A stretch of 64,000 bases of DNA. It comes from Nissolia schottii. Taxonomy: Eukaryota; Streptophyta; Magnoliopsida; Fabales; Fabaceae. Of this stretch, positions 46,889 through 58,642 are shown in pieces. The translations under genes and the position numbers were made by a program. Where the stretch lies: contig QANU01062782.1 in the NCBI GenBank assembly GCA_003254905.1, forward strand, positions 992,384 to 1,056,383, written 5' to 3'. Each line of letters begins with the position of its first letter. Position 1 is the stretch's first letter. A model generated the notes under the pieces. The model was not told where the DNA came from and made no database searches. It worked only from the letters and a program-made list of their open reading frames with translations.

Positions 46889-49800
46889 TCAAGGATTAAC
46901 CTTCACGACCCTTGCCAAGCAATTGTCGATGGGCCTTGTATGCGGCAGGTACATCACTGGACCTTTGGGATTAGTAGGCTCAAGCCTGTGGCAGAAACAA
47001 ATGACAAAACAAAAAAAAAACATTATTTACACGTGTTTCACTATGCTAGTAAAATTTGTGGAAGAAAGAAATGCAAATCACCCTTAAGCAATTTACAATT
47101 GTGAAAGGTTACTAAGGTGACAAGTTGCTAGTCAACATGTTACAACTTAATAGTTTAGGTTTTACATACAAATGATGTCTAAAAAAATTCAAATGTAAGA
47201 ATGACTTGATTGTGGAGAACAAGTTTCTCACCTGTAGTTCAGAAGAAAGTGATGCAGGAAAACAGTGATTTCCAGCTTGGCAAGCTCATTCCCAGGGCAC
47301 AATCTGGTTCCAAGTCCAAAGGGCAGAAATTCTCCAGCCTTGCGGGGGAACTATGATGAAGCATTATCATCCAATACAACAAATTAAGGCTCAGAGCACA
47401 TGGAAACAGGTGTTTGTACTACAATTTAAAAAGAACAAAAAGCGAAGACATTTGACTCTTACATCAAATCTGGAAGGGTCAAATATCTTTGGATTAGGAT
47501 ATATCTCAGGATCTTGGTGAACAGCCCTGTACCAAACGAAAACCTTCCAGCCTTTGGGAATTAAGTAACCTGCACCATTCAAACACAGTTGGTTCATTTG
47601 TTCATTCTTCACTCATCTAATAAGTAGATTATTCCAATATTAACAGAAGAATTAGAGTGGATAACCATTCAAAGTGACATCTCGTTTAGCCTCGCGGAAA
47701 GTCATCAGTGAGAAAGTAACATATCGCATTGTTTCGTCAATCGCCTACGAAATACACAACAAAAAACAGTTTAAGATAAAACTGGTTGATAAAGTGGAAT
47801 ATCAAAGTCCTAAGAATAATCGATTATGAATACCTTAGAGAGGAACTCCATCTGCCGGATATCCTTGAGAATCAAATTCTTCTGTGTCGGTGGCTTATGC
47901 CTCAAGATTTCTTCCTGTTCTTCCTGTTCAATGGTGACATTTCATGTAAAAGAAGTTAGGCCTATCTTGAAGTAAAAGACCTTATAAATTGACCATTGAT
48001 ATTAACTAAGCTCACGTATACCTTAGCCTTTTGGAAATATTCAGGGTGCTGTTGAAGGATCAAGGTGGCCCACATGGTAGTATGTCCTGAAGACTCATGG
48101 CCAGCATTCAAGTACATAACCATAACATCAATAACTTCATCATCATCCAACTTTCTACCCTTCTCATCCGTAGCATCGATAAGCTGATCCAACATGTCTT
48201 TGGCTGTCCTGTTTGGATTTTCCTTCTTTTCTCTTCTCCGCTCTGTCACAATTGTTTGAAATATGGCCACCAGATTCTTCCTAGCCTGAGATTAGATAAT
48301 TAAATGGTCACCACATATACAATGGAGTCAAATTGCGACATAGTTTTTCAAATCAATAAAAGCTCACCTTGTAGGCTTTGTGGAATGCAAATCCAGGGAT
48401 ATTAATTCTCAATGCCCTGACTCCATAGTTGAGTGCAGTGTATTCCTTTTCCAAAGCTTGCATAACATTTACACTAGAAGCGCCAAGGAAAATGTGGATA
48501 ATGATCTTAAAGGTAAGCTTGCGGAGCTCGGTTAGGAACTCGATTTCTCCCATCTTGGACCACTTGTCGATTGCATCCTTCATGATTTCATCAATGAACT
48601 TCAAGTACATGGAGAGTGGCTCCAAACCGTTGATTGAAGCAGATGTGAGACGCCTAAGGCGCTTGTGGTCCTCATCTCCCATTGCAACGAAGGACTTCTC
48701 CCCTATGAGCTCAACGGTGGAACGGGGCCAACCGAGCTTCCAGTTTTCGTCATCTGTCAAGATTTTTCGGCTCAATTCAGGTGTTGTAACAATGATCCCA
48801 GGGCTTCCAAACATCAACGACTTGTACAACCCAGTCTTTCCAAACCTGCCTTACCAACACAAGTTTAGAACCGTTATTTCATTCTATGGGCAAGAGAAAT
48901 GATAACCATTTCACCAATGGGCTCACAAATTTGTGAATGTGATTAGTCCAAATCCGGCATCTTGATCATCATTAGATATATATGACATGGACTGTGTGTC
49001 CCACACTGACATTGACTATCTCCATATCATGTATCCTCGTCAATTAGTTGATTCATTGATTAATTAATTAATTAATAACTACAATAAAAATGTAAATGGT
49101 CAAATATAACTATTATGTACTCGGTTCTTATTTAACTCCCATGTATGAGACAGAAAAAATGGCGGTGGATTTTGGAGGATCCTGGTGTTTCATAATGATG
49201 GTTTCCGAGCCACATCGCAGACAAACTGCCATTGTTGTGAAAGACGTTAAAGAGGATACGTGATATGGATTAAAATGACAAGAGAGATCGTGACGAGTCA
49301 GAACATTGTAATGGGAACTTAAGGCTTACTCCCATTAAAATAACCATAAATAAATTACGAGTTGACGCGAATTATGATGTCAAATAAATTTAAATAACCC
49401 AAATCAAAATAAGTACGTTTATGGTTTAAAAAAATATTTTTTAATATGCAAGAAAAATGCCCTAATAAATAAAAAGGTATTTTCTTCAAAAAATCTTTTC
49501 AATAAAAATAAGACAACAAAATCAATTAAATATCTCAATAACATCAAAGCATGCCATTTATATTTCATTCGTACCTAGAATGATTACTAAAATAAAAAAT
49601 GAGTTATAAGCTAGGATTTTCTACGTAAAGAGTTGTGTTATATGTATTAATTTTGTGCAAGACATCCTATTGACTAACTTTTGCGGTGTACGTCGAGAAG
49701 GTCAGGTGGGGCGAATCATTTTTTGGTATTTTTGAAATAGTAACCTGAGTTGACTGAACCTAACATTAGGTTAGATAAATTACTCGAGTACCTGTTTTTG

Positions 49801-49931
49801 TTTTGAATCTATAATTTTTAATTTTTGAGAACTATATTTAAAAAAAAAATTAAGGACTATAGGCCTAGGGTTTTTTGGATTTTTTTTTATAATATTCTTG
49901 GGTTGAGTTGGATAAATTTTATTATTATTAT

Positions 49932-49974
<43 letters not shown>

Positions 49975-50571
49975 AAAAAACAGGTGGTGGGTCGAGTCGA
50001 GTTTGTAACCTGGTCACCCCACATTAGGAAGACTTAGGTAAGTGGAGTTTCACCTTATCATCTTCGATTTGGTTTGGGCCAACAGGTTGGGCGGGTGAAC
50101 CCAGCCGTTGTACGCCCCTGCATCTAATCAGTTTCCTACGCAAAATGAGTCTTGTTTTTCTTGAAAAAAAGAAGAGAAAAATTGTTCTGATCTGGTACAA
50201 CATGCATGAACTGATTTTGTCTGATTGGCATATCAAATTCACATAACAGCTCCGATCAGCATATAGTCCCCTTAAAAAAGGATATAATTTGAAGAGATGT
50301 TTTGACACATGCAAGCCAAGATATATAGCGAATACCTAGAGACGAAGGAGGCGATGAAGGTTTCAGGATCAGCGGACTTGTAAGCAGAGAGGAAGGACCA
50401 CATGTTACCGATGAAAGGCAAGCCCAAGTCACCAGGCGGTAGAGCGTAACGCTTGGCACCCAAACCGGCCTCATACATCAACCAATTTGCATTCCTGATG
50501 ATGAATCTCAACACCAAGAGTGCACCAGCAATGGCTACAAGGACACCGCCTGAGACACCACCTATCTCCAT
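46889..50571 (-). CDS. KAO: CYP88A cytochrome P450, ent-kaurenoic acid oxidase (eight exons)
   Basis: ER-anchored P450 of the CYP88A type, which in characterised plants converts ent-kaurenoic acid to GA12 in three oxidations, an early gibberellin step. Exons, all with GT-AG junctions: 50571-50336, 48845-48368, 48285-48022, 47923-47834, 47744-47666, 47569-47463, 47350-47232, 46985-46889; total 489 aa, the usual length. Visible parts: N-terminal membrane anchor (about 8-28), [18 protein letters not shown]-helix AGHESSGH (299-306), ExxR (Glu360-Arg363, ETMR), FDPSRFD, and heme loop [10 protein letters not shown] with Cys436. [12 protein letters not shown] and [12 protein letters not shown] favour CYP88A over the legume triterpene oxidase CYP88D. 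An in-frame TTG lies six bases before the ATG at 50571 and is not a start. Exon 7 starts directly after a TAG that serves as acceptor. Complete and probably functional. Confidence 0.93.
49683..50118. mobile_element. hAT-like short element inside intron 1 of the P450 gene (tentative)
   Basis: Ends resemble each other in inverted orientation: left GGTGTACGTCGAGAAGGTCA, right (complement) GGGCGTACAACGGCTGGGTT. Sub-terminal GGGTTGAG/TGGGCGGGTGAACCC-style motifs recall plant hAT ends. The middle holds an AT-rich spacer with a TAA microsatellite. No target duplication found. Confidence 0.4.
49919..49970. repeat. (TAA)n/(TTA)n microsatellite
   Basis: TTATTATTATTATT turning into a long ATA/TAA run, within intron 1 of the P450 gene. 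Confidence 0.93.
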
Positions 50572-50578
50572 CGCCAAT

Positions 50579-50604
50579 CACTCTCTCTCTCTCTCTCTCT
50601 CTCA
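50579..50604. repeat. (CT)n run in the 5' leader of the P450 gene
   Basis: Read on the coding strand this is a (GA)n tract about 10 bp before the start codon, a common leader feature in plant genes that can influence expression. Confidence 0.85.
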
Positions 50605-50675
50605 CAAACACTGCAACTCTGAATTGTAGTGATCAATTCTGCTGGGACACTCTCCTCGGCCACTGTCTCTTACGT

Positions 50676-50683
50676 ATTTATAG
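50676..50683 (-). promoter_or_regulatory. TATA box of the P450 gene
   Basis: CTATAAATACG on the minus strand about 105 bp before the ATG, giving a leader of about 75 bases that includes the (GA)n tract. Confidence 0.6.
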
Positions 50684-50689
50684 GTATAA

Positions 50690-53462
50690 ACGGATCGATT
50701 TTTTATTTATTTAAATTACAAATATTTTGAGGGCGTTTGGTCAAAATAATTGGGAAAAGGAAAAAATCCGGAAGGTTTATTAAACACATCAATTGTCTTC
50801 AATGCACCGAAACATGTATTCTCTCGATAAATATTTGTTTGTATATGAGTACATTGAATGCATAATTTATAAATATTAATTATATATATTTTTTGTATGT
50901 TAAAAATTACATTAATCGTAATGAAATTTGAACTTAAAATTTTATGCACACTATTTAATTTTAAAAATTTAATTTTTATATATTAATAATATATACATTT
51001 TTATACCGTTAATCAATAAAATCTTGTTAAATCAGTATAAATTATTGATTCTCTCTCTATAATATTTTTAAAGTTATATATATATATATATCTAAAAAGT
51101 TGATTAGATTACAATGTAATTTTTTTTTACATTATTAATATATAACAATTAAATTATAGTTTTAATAATTTGTATTATTGTAAAAAAACATAAAAATAAA
51201 ATAAAAATCAATAGTTCATAAAATTGTTAAACCATATATTAAATGTGACTCAAGATCATACAAAGATTTCTTTCTCGTGGTAAGAAACCACAAAGGAAGA
51301 AAGAGAATTTTTAAATTTATTTTAATGGGATTGGTCAAATGAAACAATTCATTTAAGGCATGGTACATCGAACTATACGTTACATGATAATGGAAAACAC
51401 TAATTGAAACATTCGTAAAGGAAAAATAAGAATTTAATTGTTATTCACTTATAGTATAATATTTTTTAAAATAAAATAATATGACATTTTTTTACGTTCT
51501 TATCTAATCAAATTTATTAAATAAGTAAAAAATATTATTTTATTTTTTTTGCATTTAACTATATATGTTATATGATAATAGTGAGAAATGTAATTGTGAA
51601 TAATTAAGGTAATATATAAATTTGAATTGATTTTTAAATGAAAAATTAAGTAGGATTATCTCTACTAAAAAGATATTTTCCATAAAAAAATAATTTATTT
51701 ACCATTAAGTTATTAGTAAGTTATAATTACTATAAATTTGATTAATCTAGAAATAAATTCATCTTTTTTTCTTTAAAAATTGCTTTTTTTTGGGTACATT
51801 GAATTGGGACATGAATAATTTTACTTTAAGAAAATTATAAATAAATAGAAATAATTAATTTCACTTATTTTTTTTTTACATTTTGAATCATAGAAAAACG
51901 CTTTCTTAATTTGTGTTTCTAGATTCGTCAACTAAACAATATAGAATATTTTTAAAAATTTTCAATCCATTAAATGTATTACAAATTACGATTATAATTT
52001 TATTGATAAATATTTTTATAGAAATTGTGTGTAAACTCATAACAATCGGACTAAATTAATGTCAATTTTAAAATATTAAGATTTATTAAATTGACGTCAA
52101 TTTTTTTTAAGTCTAAAATAATTTTAACTTGTCACTTTTTTAAGTTAAGGGATCAACTAGGATAACAATTTAAAGTTTAGGGACCAAATAAGATATTAAC
52201 CCTAATATTACATATTTTAAAAAAATAATATATTATTTAATAAAATAATCTCAGCTCTTTAAATTTAAAATATATATTTTATGAGATTATTTAGATTTAA
52301 TAATAAAATTAAGCTAGAAAATTAATTCAAACTTATATTAAGTTTGAATTAAATATTTTATAAAAAATGTTTAATTTTTTCTAATCTATATTAATTAAAT
52401 AACACTGTTTTTTCCACCGTTCCTTTTGAAGAAAAATTTTCCACCAAAGTTCACTAAACTTTTTTCACTAAATCCCATTAAAAATTTCCTAATTTATATC
52501 TCAGCATTTTCACATATAAAATAAACATCATTTAAAATTTTAAAAAATAAAAGATTCTAACTAAAATTTCTCTAACATAATTTTTATTTTAGATGTGAGA
52601 GAATGTTAAAATGTTATAAAAAATTAGTGGATTCTAATGGAAAAAGTTTAGTGAGGTTTGGTGAAAAATTTCTCTCCAAAAGTAATGGTAGGAAAAACGC
52701 AATTATTTAGTTAATATAGATGAGATGGAGTGTCATTTGGTTAAGCTTTAAAAATGATCTTTGTTGTTTACTAATTAAATTTATATATATATATATATAT
52801 AAATACAATTTAATTAAATTAGACTAGTGATATATATAATTAATGATCTATCATATATAATTAATGAAACAATATAACATAAGAACTTGGGTGCGAGCAT
52901 GATGCACTTTATGCTTCCATGTGTCTGGTTTGAATCTAGCTAATGAAACTTGGCTCGTGGTGAAATTAATTGTAACATCAATAATTAACTAACTTAAGTA
53001 ATAGTAGGAGACAAAATAAAATAAAAAAATAAAATTATTAAGTGCCAAATCCAATTTTTTCTATTAGGGTACAATTTTTTTTTAAAAAAAAGTTATATAT
53101 CAAAAGTTAAAAACTTATTTAACCCTAAAATTAATTTGAATTGATACATCATTGATATGCAGGTTTTTTTTCTTTTTCGAATTCGTATGCTGTTCGTGCT
53201 AAAGCATTTGGTACAAACAACCTAGCAATTTCCATCAAAGAAGTCGTAACCAAGGTACCAAAGAAAAGCAAGGCCACAGGAATTGGGTAGAAATAAAAAA
53301 GGAGAAGGTCACACGAATGGGGTAAACAAAACAAGATAGAAACCCACATTCTACAAGTTTAATTTGTAAAAGGTGCAATGAGGACAGTTACTTTTAAATT
53401 TGGCTCATTTGCCAACCGTTTATACTACGAATTTTGAGTGTTTGTTACTTGGAAATCCAGTT
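50690..53462. other. Very AT-rich intergenic region
   Basis: No gene seen. It contains TA runs (about 51069-51092 and 52781-52802), a palindromic MITE (52381-52724) and many A/T homopolymers. The frame at 53149-53349 has no known domain. The last 100 bp should hold the promoter of the receptor-like gene, but no clear TATA box was identified. Confidence 0.55.
52381..52724. mobile_element. Palindromic MITE, about 344 bp
   Basis: Two arms of roughly 165 bp: left CTAATCTATATTAATTAAAT, right ending ATTTAGTTAATATAGATGAG, with matching inner segments such as TTCACTAAACTTTTTT and AAAAAGTTTAGTGAGG. They meet near 52555. No coding capacity, and no clear target duplication. Confidence 0.7.
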
Positions 53463-55204
53463 ATGATCAAAATCAACTCGTTCATGGCTACCATCTCTGC
53501 AACTTGTTACCTTTTCGTCGCCATAACCTTATCCTTATGCCCCATAACACTATGCGGAACAGTTTTAGAAGACCTCAAAAACTTGCACCCACCTCCGGAT
53601 TTCAACTCCACGATCATGGCAAACTGTCTCAAGAACCCATCCCTTAGATACTGCAGTTCCTCCCCCATGGACCTCGATGAGATATTCAAATACACCATTG
53701 TTGCTAGCCATCTCTGCAACGAATCCAAGAACCCCAATTGCGTGGAAACGTTCCCCAAAGTTGATCTTAGGAACCGGCCAAACATTGCACCACTTTACCT
53801 GTCGTTTGATTTCTTTTGGAAATTCTGTCCCTTGAGCATTCTCTCCATTGATCTGTCAAACAATTCTGTGAAGGGTGGTTTTCCTGTTGATGTTCTCCGT
53901 TGCACCCAAATCCAGTCTCTTGATTTAAGCATCAATGAATTTTACGGCGATATTCCGGTTCAGAGTTTCTCTCCTCTTACCAACCTCACTTCTCTGAACC
54001 TGTCCTATAACTGTTTCTCAGAGAGTCAAGAACTATCTGATTCCGAATTCTTCAGAAAGTTTAATTCTTCGAGTTTCCTCCGTTCCGGCGCTCTGGTGGG
54101 CCGCAAGAGGTTTACATTCAAGATTGTCGTTCTCTTGGTTGGATTTCCCATCCTTGTCATTCTCATGGTAATTTGCTTGGGATGGCTCTGTTTTCAAAGG
54201 CCTGATTTTCTTCCAACAACACTTGAAAGGAGCAAGGCGTTTACACCGGCGATTCTAAGGGCAGCAACTTGCGGTTTTTCGAGTAAAAATTTAGTAGGGA
54301 AGAGTGATTTTGTTCACATCTACAAAGGGAACTTGCGAGATGGCACTCGAGTGAAGATTGAGATGTATTGGGATCATATATCAAGGAATAGTTATCGTAA
54401 ATTTGTCGAGGAATGCAAAGTACTCTCCCAGTTACAACACAGGAACCTTGTCCGAGTTCTAGGGTGGTGCAAGAGCAGAAAGTTCAGGGCTATTGTGACA
54501 GAATGGGCAGGAGAAGAAAATGTCCAAATGTGGCTATCGGGCTCAGCTCCACCATGGAATCATAGGCTTAAGGTGTTGTTTGGAGTTGTAGACTGCATGT
54601 GTTATCTAGAGGAGGAGTGGCCTCAAGTTGACTATGATCTCAAGACAACCAGTGTTCTGTTATCTGAAGATCTGGGACCATTAATTTCAAGGTTCAAAGT
54701 TGGAGGCCCAAATAGCAGCCCAAGAAGTAAGAACAATAAGCAATTAGCATAGATTTCCTCCCTCTGATGTTATTTTTCTTTTGAATTATTTTATGGTTTG
54801 TTTGGCAATTTGTAATTTTTATTTTTATTTTTTAAATTTTAAATGTTGTAGAGATATGTAAGCTTGGTGTATTTCTGCTACAAGTGATACTGAACAAGAG
54901 GGGTCAAGAAGAGTTTGATGGGGATGAAGCTGGGTTTGTGAAGTACATGAGGACGCTTGATCCTGCAGAGTTGCAGCAGATGATTGATGAGAGAATGGAA
55001 GTAAATGAAACAACTTTACATCAAGTTAAACAGGCCTTATCCTTAGGATTAATGTGCATAGACCAATCAAGCAGTGAGCAGTTAACCTTGGCCATCATAT
55101 TTAGTAACATAGCAAGAGCCTACAAGGCTAGCCTTGTTTTGCCATCTGCAAATCACAGAAGATTTCATGGAGATAAATCTAAGGAACAGCAACGTTCAAT
55201 CTAG
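53463..55204 (+). CDS. LRR receptor-like pseudokinase (two exons)
   Basis: Membrane receptor-like protein with a degenerate kinase domain. Exons are 53463-54726 and 54852-55204; the 125-bp GT-AG intron is in phase 1; the product is 538 aa. Visible parts: signal peptide (about 1-31), Cys-containing ectodomain, about two LRR units (ILSIDLSNNSVKGGFPVDVL, then IQSLDLSINEFYGDIPV and LTSLNLSYNCF), transmembrane helix 219-241, and kinase-like domain from about 270. Key kinase residues are lost: the VAIK lysine position is Glu300 (VKIE), the glycine loop is altered, HRDLKxxN reads DYDLKTTS, and DFG reads RFK. Exon 2 holds the C-lobe (ICKLGVFLLQVILN onward). If the intron is kept, the frame ends at 54752. 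The open frame extends upstream to a TTG at 53400, not a start; ATG 53484 is an alternative. It probably acts as a signalling scaffold or co-receptor; I cannot name the subfamily. Confidence 0.85.
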
Positions 55205-56498
55205 ATAAGTGGATGTATCCGCGGATATTTTCTTTAGAATTAATCTTTAGAAATAATTTTCTCTTCTACTTTTGATCTTTTATTTTAATTTTACTTTAAT
55301 GTTATAGTAGTTTTATGCATATATTGTACTGTAATGACAGGGCATGTATTCTTAAAGTTGCCTAGCTCCAGCTGTTAACCAAACACTTGTAGATTTGTAG
55401 TGTGAACGCTGCCAAGGTGTGTCTATTTGTTGTAAGCCATCGCTTTGGCAAGCCCTATCCAGCTTTATTCTAGAAACAGAGGGCATATTTTGTACCAAAT
55501 ATATTGCTTTCTCTTGCTTCTTATAGTCTCACTTCCCTTCTATTGTCAATTATGTTGACATATTTTGAATTATGAATAAATTTAAAAAAATAAAAAAGAT
55601 TAATATTAAGAAATAAATAGAGCACCACTGCAGATTTTTTTTGGGACAACGAAAATAGGATGTGACCCACTTATAAGAAATTGTTTTATGTAGTGCAACA
55701 TTCAATAGACAATTAATATGCGTCTTAACTAGGTTAAAATTGGGACCAAAGTTCATAATTTCTAAGTGATACAAGATTCTAATTCTTGTGACACTTAATT
55801 TTTGTGATCCATTGATTATGTGACATTGATGTAGAGCAAGAAAAACTTCAGAATTACACCTAAATTACGATGATACAATTATATATGTGTGTGTATATAT
55901 TTACTTGATCTTTTAAGGTATTTATAACCAAAAGCAAAGATTAATTCTTTCGCGTAAACAACAAGAATTGAACCATTGATACTTGATTAAGAATGAGAAG
56001 ACATATCATCTCGCCACGTCTCCCGTGTTACAATTTTTTTTTAACTATGAGAATTGATAAAGATTTTGCTCACAAATAACTCAAAAATTATAATATTAAA
56101 AAAATTGATTAATTATTTATGTAAAACACTTTAATCGAAGTGAGCCTTGTGATATATTGTGAATTTGTGAAGAGTGAAAATATGTCTATACATTTTGAGT
56201 GATTGAAGTTTTTTTTTTTAATAAAAAGAAGGTGCATATTTTGGCCTTCATAATTATTCTAACAATTTTGTGTTTAATATTTTTGCTGAACCGTTAAAAT
56301 TATTGTTTTTTCTTTTGTTGCTAAAGAGTAGGGTAGTAGCTGATGAAAGAAAGTAATTTGGGCTCTTAAATTATGTTGTGTCATTATTGTTGGGTTCCTT
56401 CTAATTCTCTGTTCCGCAATTCGGTGACTACTCTTCCCTGTGTGTATCCTAATCAAACTTGTTCTCTGTCTTTCCCTCCATATCGGAAGGTTAGGTGC
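55205..56498. other. Intergenic, AT-rich
   Basis: It holds the probable 3' untranslated region of the receptor-like gene (AATAAA-type signals near 55575), and the promoter and leader of the methyltransferase gene at the right. A 42-codon in-frame extension of that gene starts at 56373. No other gene recognised. Confidence 0.55.
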
Positions 56499-57285
56499 AT
56501 GGACGCCGCCGGCTTAGATTCCGATGGCCGCGAATTCAAGAGCGTCGACGAGATGTGGACGGAGCAAGTGGGTGACTCTGACAAGAAGACCCAGTGGTAT
56601 CGTCAAGGCGTCTCCTACTGGGAGGTAACTCTCCGCCNNNNNNNNNNNNNNNNNNNNNNNNNNNNNNNNNNNNNNNNNNNNNNNNNNNNNNNNNNNNNNN
56701 NNNNNNNNNNNNNNNNNNNNNNNNNNNNNNNNNNNNNNNNNNNNNNNNNNNNNNNNNNNNNNNNNNNNNNNNNNNNNNNNNNNNNNNNNNNNNNNNNNNN
56801 NNNNNNNNNNNNNNNNNNNNNNNNNNNNNNNNNNNNNNNNNNNNNNNNNNNNNNNNNNNNNNNNNNNNNNNNNNNNNNNNNNNNNNNNNNNNNNNNNNNN
56901 NNNNNNNNNNNNNNNNNNNNNNNNNNNNNNNNNNNNNNNNNNNNNNNNNNNNNNNNNNNNNNNNNNNNNNNNNNNNNNNNNNNNNNNNNNNNNNNNNNNN
57001 NNNNNNNNNNNNNNNNNNNNNNNNNNNNNNNNNNNNNNNNNNNNNNNNNNNNNNNNNNNNNNNNNNNNNNNNNNNNNNNNNNNNNNNNNNNNNNNNNNNN
57101 NNNNNNNNNNNNNNNNNNNNNNNNNNNNNNNNNNNNNNNNNNNNNNNNNNNNNNNNNNNNNNNNNNNNNNNNNNNNNNNNNNNNNNNNNNNNNNNNNNNN
57201 NNNNNNNNNNNNNNNNNNNNNNNNNNNNNNNNNNNNNNNNNNNNNNNNNNNNNNNNNNNNNNNNNNNNNNNNNNNNNNNNNNNNN

Positions 57286-57333
<48 letters not shown>

Positions 57334-58607
57334 TCCTTTTGTCTAACTCTACTGGCTTAGTCACTTTCTGAGCATCTTTTGTTCTCACATACTTTATCAA
57401 TTGATGCATATTTGAAGTAATTGTTATTAGTGCTACTATTCTAACAAAAATTCATTGGAGCATATGTTGTTTCAATGTTTCCAATGCCAAGAATGTTTGG
57501 TCACTTCCCTTGAATGGGATTATGCTTATATTTGAAAGGTAACTGAATCAATGTTAGCATGTTTGAGAGACTACTGAGTAAAAGAGATAACAAACTAGCC
57601 GGAGATGTGGTGAGATCGCAATGCTGTTCCTTTCAACTTTCAAGTTAATATGTTATTAGTGTAAAGAGAAATATAGTGAATATTAGAAGCAAGTTGTTTT
57701 CGGGTACCCAAGGGAAGCTGTTTTTGATCTGCTGGCACTACTCTTGTTATGGTTTAAGCCTTCTTTAATGCATACCCTACTTTAGAGGTCAAACAGCTAG
57801 TGGGGAATTCTCTATTTGTGTATTTTCTATATCATCTTTGTGAGAAGTCTCTGCTTCTATATATTTAAGGATAACAACTAGCTATAAGCCTACCCAGCTT
57901 CTGTCGTACCAAATATGCTCGTGGGATGGGAACCACCCCTCTGTCCTAGCATGTATATCAATGCAATCCAGGCCTGGCAACCTCCATGATATCTTTATGC
58001 TGTTGAAAAAGGTAGGGAAAATAAGAAACGGGGATTGTACTAAGGCACATAATCTAAACTACGGGCATAAATTTTTTTCACATGACATGAGTTTTTTGTA
58101 TTTCAGTTGATGAGTTGAAGCTTGTCTCGGTTTGTGCCATAGATTAGTATAATCTAGCTTGTTAACAGGTCAAAGTCGTGTTAATCTGTTAGGTCAAAAC
58201 ACGTGATAATTACTCAGCCTGTGTTCAGGTTGAGCATTTTAGTACCATGGCCTTGTTATTGAAGAGATACGTAATTACTTGAACATATTTTATCTGAATT
58301 CCTATTAAGTATCTCAGTGGTTGGTTGGTTCAAGTCCTAGCTTATTAAAGAGGGATTAAACATTTGGGTTAAGTCATATAACATGAATATCTTACCTTTT
58401 TGGTTCATTGTTTCTGCTATTGGTGACCTTACCAAATGCCAATGCCAGGACCTCTTTATTTCTTCCTTTGCCTAATTTAGTTTAATTTTTCCTTTCTCAT
58501 GGCGTGTGAAAGATGCAGTTTAGTTTTTATTTATTTTGATATTATCTGTATGCCTTGCATGTATGTGCCTCTCTTACATGTGTGATGTGTGTGTGTGTCT
58601 CTCTCTC

Positions 58608-58642
<35 letters not shown>

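Noticed and set aside
24420-50571. Possible biosynthetic gene cluster of oxidases plus P450
   Set aside because: The P450 is a CYP88A gibberellin enzyme and is separated from the oxidase array by a SINA-like ligase, a polymerase subunit and a transposon block; no other pathway genes are present.
50575-50577. Start of the P450 at the TTG six bases before the ATG
   Set aside because: TTG is not a normal plant start; the ATG at 50571 gives the usual 489-aa length.
53400-53462. Extended start of the receptor-like gene
   Set aside because: The first codon is TTG; the first ATG in frame is at 53463 and is followed by a plausible signal peptide.
56594-57409. Long frames spanning the N run
   Set aside because: They consist mostly of undetermined residues and an AT microsatellite and are artefacts of translating through the gap.
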